Source of the DNA: a virus
Virus record (IMG/VR): IMGVR_UViG_3300044522_000688
Coordinates: 1-40,160 of that record
Strand: one strand, 5' to 3'
Length of the DNA stretch: 40,160 nucleotides
Position 1 is the stretch's first letter. Every line of letters begins with the position of its first letter. The notes below the pieces were generated by a model. That model did not search any database. It was not told the origin of the DNA and saw nothing but the letters and a program-made list of their open reading frames with translations. Shown here one piece after another: positions 33,338-40,160 of this stretch. The translations under genes were made by a program, and so were the position numbers.

Positions 33338-33532
33338 ATGTTAATAGTTAAATTAGATAAAAACACTACGATTGAGCGAGCTTTAAAACTTTATAAAAGT
33401 AAGGTAATAAAAACTCGACAAAGTTCTGAACTTGTTAAAAGAAAAGAATTTGTTAAAGAGTCTGTTATTAAAAGAGCTGAACTTTCTAAGGCAAAGTATG
33501 TCCAAAAGAAGTTTAAGTCGAATAACGACTAA
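33338..33532 (+). CDS. rpsU: Ribosomal protein bS21 homologue
   Basis: 64 aa from the ATG at 33338, which gives the standard bS21 start (MLIVKLDKNTTIERALKLYK). The rest, KVIKTRQSSELVKRKEFVKE and SVIKRAELSKAKYVQKKF, follows the bS21 helix pattern with basic faces. Upstream in-frame TTG (33311) and ATG (33329) are less likely. bS21 binds the 30S platform near the 3' end of 16S rRNA and helps initiation. Numbered from this start, residue 54 is Tyr, the residue reported to cover the anti-Shine-Dalgarno sequence in Bacteroidota ribosomes. The gene runs opposite to the head genes and its stop overlaps that of the convergent 239-aa gene by four bases. It probably competes with host bS21 to bias ribosomes to phage messages. 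Confidence 0.85.
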   Translation: MLIVKLDKNTTIERALKLYKSKVIKTRQSSELVKRKEFVKESVIKRAELSKAKYVQKKFKSNND

Positions 33533-34248
33533 AGAGTTTCGTTTAAACTTTTAAGTTTAAAATAAGTTAGTTTGTCGTATTTCTCAGATATCACCTTAGA
33601 TAAGGTATCATTGATTCTGCTCTTAACTGAACTATCATCTGAAGTAGATTTCATTTTAGTTAATTTATCCACAACACTTTCTTTAATCACATTAAAATCT
33701 TCATTAAGTTTACTATCGTCTTCAGATAGTAATTTAATCAATTCATCTTTATCGGATTCATTTAAAGATTCTATATAACTATTAATTGTTTGGTTGGCAA
33801 TACTAACCATTGCTTTTAATGGTATATTAACACTTTCAGTTTTAGTGATAGGTAATTTTCTTAAATTTTCTGAAATAATTTTTTTACTTTTAATTCTTGA
33901 TTCAATTGTTAAAACATCTCTTGAAAATAAGTTATCAATATTATCGTAAGCGTCATTTGATTTAGAATCTTTAACCCACTCATTCAAACTTTTAATTTCA
34001 GATGTGGATATTTTATTTACGGTATTTTCATATATAGTAATACATTCGTGAATATATTCGGCGATATATGATTCGGATAATGCTTTTGGTGAATTTAATT
34101 CATCATACATATAAAAAATTTTACTGATGTTTTTATTCTCTAACACCAGTTTTTTAAAATTCTTTATTTCTTGTTTAAATGTTCCATTATTATACGATTC
34201 TAATAATACATTTTCTATTTTCGATTTTAAGATACCAAATTTTGTCAT
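33529..34248 (-). CDS. Hypothetical helical protein next to the portal gene
   Basis: 239 aa from the ATG at 34248. A longer start at 34278 overlaps the portal stop but would place the late-type motif (34262-34272) inside the coding region, so the shorter start is preferred. The protein is almost all helix, rich in Ser, Lys, Glu and Asn. Its beginning, LKSKIENVLLESYNNG, has an LLE step at residue 17 that could be a prohead protease site. The C-terminus has SKVISEKYDKLTYFK, similar to the end of the 170-aa protein (KVLSEKY). A prohead-core role is plausible from position and composition; family not recognised. Confidence 0.68.
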   Translation of the reverse strand: MTKFGILKSKIENVLLESYNNGTFKQEIKNFKKLVLENKNISKIFYMYDELNSPKALSESYIAEYIHECITIYENTVNKISTSEIKSLNEWVKDSKSNDAYDNIDNLFSRDVLTIESRIKSKKIISENLRKLPITKTESVNIPLKAMVSIANQTINSYIESLNESDKDELIKLLSEDDSKLNEDFNVIKESVVDKLTKMKSTSDDSSVKSRINDTLSKVISEKYDKLTYFKLKSLNETL

Positions 34249-34261
34249 TTTTCTTTTTTTA

Positions 34262-34272
34262 TTATAAATATC
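34262..34272 (-). promoter_or_regulatory. Late-type promoter motif
   Basis: Exact GATATTTATAA on the minus strand, starting at the portal stop codon and ending 13 bases before the ATG at 34248. Its position decides the start of the 239-aa gene. Confidence 0.55.
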
Positions 34273-36136
34273 AATCATTTAGAAGTTTATCTAATTCCTT
34301 TGAAATATCTCCTAAAGAATTTCTAGATTTGGATAAATCTATATAAGAATCATCATCAGTCATATTACCGCTTTCCAATAAGATATTCCAATTTTCTTTT
34401 CTATTAAATGATTCCGGAGTTAGGTCAGCTTCTCCGCCTGCTTCAGGTGCTGGTGGGAGTTCTTCTCCTCCTAATTCAGGTTCTCCACCCAAATCTGATT
34501 CTCCACCAAAATCACCTCCACCAAAACTACTTCCACCGCCCGGTGGTGGTGGTGCCGGAACTTCAGCTGATTGTGTTGTTCCTGATTTACTACCATATAA
34601 CTTATCAATATTATCAAATATACCTGTGTGAGATATTATTGTTGCTGTATTTGTTAATTCAGCACCAACAGCCTTTTCTATTCTTTGTTGTTGTAAATCT
34701 AATTTAATTTCATCATCCGAGAATCCTAATACGTGTTTTTTAGCCCAAGTAACCGATACAGGAGCAATACCTTCTATTGCCGTTACAGCGTCTTTATACA
34801 ATAATATTTTTTCTTTCCAAACATCAATTTTTAATAAATCTGCTTGGGTCGATGGATTGGTTAAACTTAATCTAAAGTTGGATAATTCATCTTCAAACCC
34901 TAATAAAAATAAATGAACAATAGCGATTTTATTTAATTCGGCTATCATACATTTTTGTATTCTATTGATAGTTCTTGCAAAACGAATATCCTGTAATGAT
35001 AAATTTTTTCCATCACCAACAGTTTCTTCAAACCCTAAAAAGGCTTTAGGAACACGAAGTGCTGTTAATAATTTCTTTTGGATATATTCAATATCGGCAA
35101 TTTCCGCTAAATTCTGAGCTCCGGGCAATGTTTCTATTGGAGATGTTGCCGCTGGGTCACGAACAGGAATAAAATAATCTTGGTCAACCGCCATTTGATT
35201 AAATCTCATATCCACGTTTCCGGTTTTAGAATCAACAACTTGGTCTCTTTTAAATTTATTGGCAACTCGTTGTACATATGGTTCAACATCCTTATCATCC
35301 ATATTACCAACAAATACTTTAAAAACTCTTCTTTCAGGTGCTCTCGAAGTTCTATAAATTAACATCGCATCTTCAGATAACAATAATTGTTTCCAAATAC
35401 GTCTAGCCTTTTCTAACATAGAAGTACCGTAAGGAAGTTTTCTATCATCACCCAATAATCTAAAATGAGCCACTTCCCAAGAGTTAAACTCCATATCTTT
35501 AGCTTTCCACTTAAATCGTAACCCTTTGTTTTCAGCAGGTTCATCAACATTTGCCGATTTTGCTGCCATACCTCGTTCTAATCTTTCAATCTCAATATTT
35601 GGTAATTGCATACAACCAACAATACCTTTTTCAGCGTCAAGTTTTAAATAGACAAAATTATCACCGTATTTACAAGTGTTTCTTGTCCACATTGGTAAAT
35701 TGGTGTTAAGGTCTAAAATATTATTAAATAAATCTGAAATAATTCCTTTTATCCTTTTTGATTCTGAATAAATTTGTAACATATGACCATTTTGGTCAAC
35801 TGTAGTTGATTCCTCACCATAAATGTCTAACGCTGCTGAAATTTCTGGTGTATATTCCATACTTTCGTAATCATAAAATGAGGCTAAACGAGTTGGCTCG
35901 TAATAAACTGCTTGAGTATATAAATTACTCTCAATTTTTGTCCATTGATTTGCTAAGTAATAAGTTTGTTGAGCCTGAAGTTTTTCTTTTTCGTACTCGG
36001 CTTGAGATGTGGTTTTTAATAATTCTTTTTTATCTAACTTATATGTTGGGTAATCTTGATTCAATAGAGCATTTGGTCCAAAAGCTCTGGATAATCTTTG
36101 CCAAACAGTTAAGTCGTTATTTTGATTGTTTTCCAT
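34271..36136 (-). CDS. Portal protein (T4 gp20-like)
   Basis: 621-aa portal protein. The order of conserved blocks follows T4 gp20: YYEPTRLASFYDYESMEYTP and EISAALDIYGEEST in the first 110 residues, LPMWTRNTCKYGDNFVYLKLD, an EVAHFRLLGDDRKLPYGTSMLEKARRIWKQLLLSEDAMLIYRTSRAPERRVF segment (about 230-280) and RTINRIQKCMIAELNKIA near 385. It forms the 12-fold ring at one capsid vertex where DNA enters and the tail attaches, and it starts prohead assembly. The C-terminal 100 residues have a Gly/Pro-rich linker (PAPPPPGGGSSFGGGDFGGE) that is not typical of T4 gp20. The gene starts the head transcript; a degenerate late-type motif (CTATTTATT, 36166-36174) is 29 bases upstream. Confidence 0.9.
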   Translation of the reverse strand: MENNQNNDLTVWQRLSRAFGPNALLNQDYPTYKLDKKELLKTTSQAEYEKEKLQAQQTYYLANQWTKIESNLYTQAVYYEPTRLASFYDYESMEYTPEISAALDIYGEESTTVDQNGHMLQIYSESKRIKGIISDLFNNILDLNTNLPMWTRNTCKYGDNFVYLKLDAEKGIVGCMQLPNIEIERLERGMAAKSANVDEPAENKGLRFKWKAKDMEFNSWEVAHFRLLGDDRKLPYGTSMLEKARRIWKQLLLSEDAMLIYRTSRAPERRVFKVFVGNMDDKDVEPYVQRVANKFKRDQVVDSKTGNVDMRFNQMAVDQDYFIPVRDPAATSPIETLPGAQNLAEIADIEYIQKKLLTALRVPKAFLGFEETVGDGKNLSLQDIRFARTINRIQKCMIAELNKIAIVHLFLLGFEDELSNFRLSLTNPSTQADLLKIDVWKEKILLYKDAVTAIEGIAPVSVTWAKKHVLGFSDDEIKLDLQQQRIEKAVGAELTNTATIISHTGIFDNIDKLYGSKSGTTQSAEVPAPPPPGGGSSFGGGDFGGESDLGGEPELGGEELPPAPEAGGEADLTPESFNRKENWNILLESGNMTDDDSYIDLSKSRNSLGDISKELDKLLND

Positions 36137-36221
36137 CTTAATAATTTAAATATTTTTTTTTATTAATAAATAGTTTATAAGTTGGATTAAACTTGGTGGT
36201 TATTATTGTTATCTATCATTA

Positions 36222-39200
36222 TTAATTTACTTTATTCAATACAAAAATATCACTATAAATATTGTTTCCTGTGCTAGCAGTTCCCCATTCAACTGTCACA
36301 TTTAATGTATTACCAATTGTTGTGTCAAATGTTGTATTGTTCACTACATTAAATCCAAATCCTTGAACCGTAGCATTGTTAGTTTTTGTGTAATGAAAAC
36401 TACCTAAAGATACGACAGATGCTACACCAGCAGCTCCAAGTTGTCTAATTGTAAAATCAACATTCAAAGACCATACATCATCTACAATACTATTTCCAAG
36501 ACTTTGAATACCGCTATTTAGAAGAATGGTGGACCCTGCTCTTAATCTAATTATAATAGTTTGATTATTATTAGCATTAATAATACCACCAAAAACACCT
36601 CTAAAGCTATCACCAACACTGAAACCATTAGCTGGTACACTTAATGTACCAACTCCTGTACCAATAAGTGTTGATTCAGTTATTGTATTGGTTACAATAG
36701 TACTGTTAGTTGTTTGAGCAAATAAACCATATGATATTGATGGTGGTAAAACTGGTGAACTTCCACTTGTTCCACTAGAACCATTCGCACCTGATGTTCC
36801 TGATGTTCCACTAGAACCATTGGTTCCTGATGTTCCCGATGTTCCGCTAGAACCATTCGCGCCTGATGTTCCCGATGAACCACTAGTCCCTGATGAACCA
36901 TTCGCCCCACTCGTTCCCGAAGAACCGCTTGAACCATTTCCTCCGGCAGCACCTTCTAAATTAACCGTCCAACCTGAATATGACCCACTACCAGTTATTG
37001 TTTCAACATCAACAACCATATCACCATTTGACGAGTTATAACTAACAACCATACCAATCATATGATTTGAGAGGTCATAGGCTATAATTACGTCTTGAGC
37101 AACACTATAACCTAAGTTAGCACCAACGACAAAAGTACCAGTACTTCCTGTTTGGATTGTTAAAGGTGTTGTAGATGTTGTTCTATATAAATCTCCTGAA
37201 AAACCACTAGTCCCTGATGAACCACTAGTTCCTGAACTACCACTCGTCCCCGAAGAACCACTAGTTCCTGATTCACCACTTGTTCCCGAAGAACCGCTAG
37301 TTCCTGATGAACCATTTGCTCCACTCGTCCCCGAAGAACCACTAGTTCCTGATTCGCCGCTTGTTCCCGAAGAACCGCTAGTTCCTGATGAACCTGATTC
37401 GCCGCTTGTTCCACTTGTTCCTGATGAACCTGATTCGCCGCTTGTTCCTGATGAACCTGATTCGCCGCTTGTTCCACTCGTTCCCGAAGAACCATTGGCT
37501 CCACTCGTTCCCGATGAACCACTTGTTCCGCTAGAACCATTCGCCCCACTAGTCCCTGAAGAACCGCTTGAACCATTTCCTCCGGCAGCACCTTCTAAAT
37601 TAACGAGCCAAGATGAATAATTCCCCGAACCTGTAATATTGCTAATATCAACAACCATATCACCATTTGACGGGTTATAACTAACAACCATACCAATCAT
37701 ATGATTTGAGAGGTCGTATGATATTATAATATCTTGAGCAATACTATAACCTAAGTTAGTCCCAACAACAAAAGTTCCAGTACTTCCTGTTTGAATTGTT
37801 AAAGATGTTGTAGATGTTGTTCTATATAAATCCCCTGAAAATCCACTAGTTCCTGATGAACCACTAGTTCCTGATTCGCCGCTTGTTCCACTAGTTCCTG
37901 ATGTACCATTAGTAATCGCAGGTGCAACCACCAACAACCCATCTGAACCAACACAAACTGAACACCCTGATGAACTATTAAAACTACATACCGATAAGTC
38001 ATTAACAAATGTCGTACATGCTCTGTTTGCTGTAACATTACTACCAATTATGTTAGAGTGAGTAAATCCTGATGATATTGTATTACAATAACCACCAAGA
38101 ATTGATGAACATGCACCCATTGCGCAGTTTCTAAATCCACCACCAATAGTAGATAATCTACCAGCATTACAACAAGTAATTGTGCCAGTTAAATCTCCAG
38201 TAGTAGCGTTAAATGTTCCACCTGAAGTATTGTGTCCAATACCTCCACCAATTGTTGCACCTAATGAACAACATTCGTTTGTTGGTGATTGAATTATATT
38301 TCTTTGACCTCCTCCAATAAATGAAAACCTTGAATTTGTTATGTTGCAACATCCACCACCAATTACCGAAGACTGTCCACTAGCATTATTAGTATCACCA
38401 CCACCAACAAACGAATAAAATCCGCTTGTATTTTTACGACCACCGCCAATTACAGCAAAAATACTAGTCGTTGTGTTTCCACTACCACCACCGATAGCTG
38501 ACCCATCGGGGGTAAAAAAGTTGGAAAAAGTCGCAGTTCGATTATTACAACCACCAGCGATAGTTGAACCATTTGAATAGCTACCAATCACATTAGTTAT
38601 CCCACCCCCAATGGATGAACCTGTCGCATAATAACCTACCTGATTCCCACTTCCACCGCCTATAGTTGCAAATGAACCGTATGTACAAATTTTGTTTCCA
38701 CCTCCACCACTAATAGTTGAACGGGACCCGCAAGAATAAATTTGATTACCCCAACCCCCACCAATGGTTGCGCATTTTGAATCTACACAAATTCGATTAC
38801 TTTCACCACCACCAATGGTTGAATAACATGAACCGGAGAAAATTATATTATCATTTCCACCACCAATTGTTGAATATAATGAATTGGAACACATTTTATT
38901 ACAATAACCACCACCAATGGTTGAATTGGATGACCTAATTACATTACCATAACCACCACCAATGGTTGCATCACTTGCAGATATAATATAATTGTACCTC
39001 CCACCACCAATGGTTGAAATGCTTGAACCGTCTTTAATTTTATTATAACATCCACCGGAAATGGTTGATTTGTTTGAATTGTTACAAATGTCATTATAAC
39101 ATCCTCCACCAATTGTTGAATAGGATGAATTAGAACAAATTGTATTAACACATCCTCCACCAATTGTTGAATGAGTTGAACCGGAACAAATTCTATTATT

Positions 39201-39779
39201 TTGACCACCACCAATGTTTGAATAACTAGATTTGATTATATTAAATCGACCACCAGCAATCGTTGACTGAGTAGACCCTGTTGAAATAGTATTACAATAA
39301 CCACCACCAATCACTGTTAAACAACTATTCGTTGTGTTTCCACTACCACCACCAATAGTAGAAAAATTTCCTGTAACGCGATTTAAATAACCACCTCCAA
39401 TAACAGATGCACAACCGGAAGCACTATTTTGACAACCACCTCCAATTGCAGAAAAGCCACTACAAGTAATTTGATTAAATTTACCACCGTTAACTGTAGA
39501 AAAATCAGTAAAAACACTGTTTCCACAACCACCTAATACGGCCGAATAATTTCCGGATGCCGTATTGCTAACTCCACACCTAACCGATGAATTATTACCA
39601 CCACCTAATATAATAACCGCAGGTGAACCACTGTCACCCGAAAATTGTTGAGTTAATGCTGAAAAATAAATTGAATTGGTTTCTCCTGACGGGATAACAT
39701 CGTAGTTTACAATAACCATCAACGATTCTGGTTGACCGGATAATGCTAAGGGTAATTGTGATATAGGTAAATTAGGCAT
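36222..39779 (-). CDS. Long tail fibre with YadA-head-like and collagen-like repeats
   Basis: 1185-aa fibre. Residues 1-55 are a tail-attachment type start (MPNLPISQLPLALSGQPES). About 60-600 hold some 25 copies of a short motif (STIGGGxxNxI) of the YadA-head/Hep_Hag left-handed roll type. About 625-1010 are Gly-X-Y collagen-like stretches (GTSGSSGTSGESG) interrupted twice by the same 85-residue module (TTSTTSLTIQTGSTGTFVVG...). The last 150 residues form a beta-rich tip (GVGTLSVPANGFSVGDSFRG, TIIIRLRAGSTIL, HYTKTNNATVQGFGF). Such trimeric fibres bind host surface glycans or proteins. It follows two bases after the stop of the gene at its right and is near the end of a minus-strand run. Confidence 0.85.
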   Translation of the reverse strand: MPNLPISQLPLALSGQPESLMVIVNYDVIPSGETNSIYFSALTQQFSGDSGSPAVIILGGGNNSSVRCGVSNTASGNYSAVLGGCGNSVFTDFSTVNGGKFNQITCSGFSAIGGGCQNSASGCASVIGGGYLNRVTGNFSTIGGGSGNTTNSCLTVIGGGYCNTISTGSTQSTIAGGRFNIIKSSYSNIGGGQNNRICSGSTHSTIGGGCVNTICSNSSYSTIGGGCYNDICNNSNKSTISGGCYNKIKDGSSISTIGGGRYNYIISASDATIGGGYGNVIRSSNSTIGGGYCNKMCSNSLYSTIGGGNDNIIFSGSCYSTIGGGESNRICVDSKCATIGGGWGNQIYSCGSRSTISGGGGNKICTYGSFATIGGGSGNQVGYYATGSSIGGGITNVIGSYSNGSTIAGGCNNRTATFSNFFTPDGSAIGGGSGNTTTSIFAVIGGGRKNTSGFYSFVGGGDTNNASGQSSVIGGGCCNITNSRFSFIGGGQRNIIQSPTNECCSLGATIGGGIGHNTSGGTFNATTGDLTGTITCCNAGRLSTIGGGFRNCAMGACSSILGGYCNTISSGFTHSNIIGSNVTANRACTTFVNDLSVCSFNSSSGCSVCVGSDGLLVVAPAITNGTSGTSGTSGESGTSGSSGTSGFSGDLYRTTSTTSLTIQTGSTGTFVVGTNLGYSIAQDIIISYDLSNHMIGMVVSYNPSNGDMVVDISNITGSGNYSSWLVNLEGAAGGNGSSGSSGTSGANGSSGTSGSSGTSGANGSSGTSGTSGESGSSGTSGESGSSGTSGTSGESGSSGTSGSSGTSGESGTSGSSGTSGANGSSGTSGSSGTSGESGTSGSSGTSGSSGTSGSSGTSGFSGDLYRTTSTTPLTIQTGSTGTFVVGANLGYSVAQDVIIAYDLSNHMIGMVVSYNSSNGDMVVDVETITGSGSYSGWTVNLEGAAGGNGSSGSSGTSGANGSSGTSGSSGTSGANGSSGTSGTSGTNGSSGTSGTSGANGSSGTSGSSPVLPPSISYGLFAQTTNSTIVTNTITESTLIGTGVGTLSVPANGFSVGDSFRGVFGGIINANNNQTIIIRLRAGSTILLNSGIQSLGNSIVDDVWSLNVDFTIRQLGAAGVASVVSLGSFHYTKTNNATVQGFGFNVVNNTTFDTTIGNTLNVTVEWGTASTGNNIYSDIFVLNKVN
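36922..37230 (-). repeat. Direct repeat copy A inside the fibre gene
   Basis: A 309-base unit that recurs at 37561-37869, offset by exactly 639 bases (213 codons), so the frame is kept. It encodes the approximately 85-residue module between collagen-like stretches. The copies differ at scattered positions (for example GTTAAAGGT versus GTTAAAGAT), which shows an older duplication followed by drift. Confidence 0.8.
37561..37869 (-). repeat. Direct repeat copy B inside the fibre gene
   Basis: Second copy of the 309-base module described for 36922-37230, separated from it by about 330 bases of collagen-like GlyXY coding sequence. In-frame length change by recombination between copies is possible. 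Confidence 0.8.
38060..39580 (-). repeat. YadA-head-like repeat region of the fibre gene
   Basis: Short degenerate repeats, each near 60 to 85 bases, built around ACCACCACCAATNGTTG on the plus strand (minus-strand product STIGGGxxN). They account for the low-complexity look of this stretch and for several spurious open frames on the other strand. Confidence 0.75.
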
Positions 39780-39781
39780 AA

Positions 39782-40160
39782 TTAATTGATTAGAATTTTA
39801 TTATTATTTTCTTGGTCTAATGTAAAATAATTCTCTTGTAATAAATAGTTTGTATCTTCAATTTGTGTTGGAGTATTTGTTGGTGTTATTGTTGGCGTTG
39901 GAGTATTTGTTGGTGTTATTGTTGGCGTTGGAGTATTTGTTGGTGTTATTGTTGGTGTTGGAGTATTTGTTGGTGTTGGTTTAGGTGGTGGTGGTAAATA
40001 ACTTAAAACACAAGTCTTATTTAATTCAGTAATACATATAACATATTGACCATAATAATATTCTGTGTTATATGTATAAGGTAATATTACTGAACCTAAA
40101 TCTATTGTACCTCCAGTTGAGGGGTAATAGGTTATATTCCCGCAATATCCGATATAATTA
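39782..40160 (-). CDS. C-terminal part of a Thr/Pro-repeat structural protein (runs off the window)
   Basis: A minus-strand frame is open from the window edge (last full codon at 40157-40159) to a TAA at 39782-39784; the start lies outside. I read about 125 residues: a Tyr/Thr/Gly-rich beta-like part (NYIGYCGNITYYPSTGGTID, then LPYTYNTEYYYGQYVICI), a PPPPKPTPT segment, three to four copies of TPTITPTNTP, and a polar tail ending ENNNKILIN. The Thr/Pro stretch is a stiff linker as in fibre or adhesin proteins. It ends two bases before the fibre gene start, so both are probably one transcript and one adsorption apparatus. Confidence 0.72.
   Translation of the reverse strand, partial: NYIGYCGNITYYPSTGGTIDLGSVILPYTYNTEYYYGQYVICITELNKTCVLSYLPPPPKPTPTNTPTPTITPTNTPTPTITPTNTPTPTITPTNTPTQIEDTNYLLQENYFTLDQENNNKILIN
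39867..39980 (-). repeat. 30-base tandem repeat coding Thr/Pro linker
   Basis: Unit GTTGGAGTATTTGTTGGTGT plus TATTGTTGGC, three complete copies at 39867, 39897 and 39927 (only the last base of copy three differs) and a partial copy from 39957 to 39980. The near-identity suggests recent slippage or recombination, and copy number may vary between related phages. Confidence 0.85.

Noticed and set aside
36692-39214. Several open frames inside the fibre gene on both strands
   Set aside because: They arise from the Gly/Ser/Thr and GGG-N repeats read in other frames and have repetitive, implausible compositions.
39867-39980. Possible CRISPR-like array
   Set aside because: The units are contiguous 30-base tandem copies without unique spacers, and they code in frame for a Thr/Pro linker.

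Overview
The window is a piece of an AT-rich genome of a T4-like (myovirus-type) tailed phage or prophage whose host is probably a member of the Bacteroidota, such as a flavobacterium. The phage assignment rests on a syntenic T4-type head module on the minus strand: portal (gp20), prohead protease (gp21), acidic scaffold (gp22) and major capsid protein (gp23). It is supported by a gp5-type baseplate hub protein, large fibre proteins and a gp55-like sigma factor on the plus strand. The host guess rests on three things: starts are preceded by A-rich stretches rather than Shine-Dalgarno motifs, one good Bacteroidota-type promoter (TTTG, 19 bases, TATCTTTG) is present, and the encoded ribosomal protein bS21 carries a tyrosine at the position linked to anti-Shine-Dalgarno sequestration in Bacteroidota.

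Layout. (1) 1-2433, plus: five small, mostly unrecognised genes, one WYL-like, ending in an intrinsic terminator. (2) 2546-13297, plus: a tightly packed block of glycosyltransferases (five genes, six GT domains), three SAM methyltransferases, a DEDDy 3'-5' exonuclease, dUTPase, a PhoH ATPase, a degenerate HAD-like protein and the sigma factor. (3) 13323-23286, plus: late structural genes, namely a 640-aa virion protein candidate, the gp5-like hub protein, a 491-aa structural protein, a 1244-aa delta-60-repeat fibre and two small proteins. (4) 23356-28148, mixed strands: small unknowns, an exported archaemetzincin-like metalloprotease, an L,D-transpeptidase-like protein and a Vsr-like (EDxHD) homing-type endonuclease. 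(5) 28282-36136, minus: the head module, with a bS21 gene on the opposite strand inside it. (6) 36222-40160, minus: a 1185-aa fibre made of YadA-head-like and collagen-like repeats, then the C-terminus of another Thr/Pro-repeat structural protein that runs off the window.

How it fits together. The sigma factor sits directly before the late genes. An AT-rich motif (GATATTTATAA or close variants) recurs about 5 to 25 bases before the start of many structural genes on both strands, and is the best candidate for the late promoter it reads. The prohead protease probably matures the capsid protein after residue E60. A nearly identical cleavage-like peptide opens an unrelated 170-aa protein, and similar motifs open several others, which suggests a set of capsid-targeted cargo proteins. 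The sugar-transfer and methylation block could decorate virion proteins, modify DNA or alter host surface glycans; the sequence alone does not decide. The densest novelty is the group of accessory genes between the tail and head modules (metalloprotease, L,D-transpeptidase-like protein, cargo-like protein, endonuclease) plus the bS21 gene.

No tRNA, CRISPR array, integrase or reverse transcriptase was seen. No gene-free stretch exceeds 300 bases; the longest gaps (about 110 to 165 bases) hold the terminators and promoters listed.
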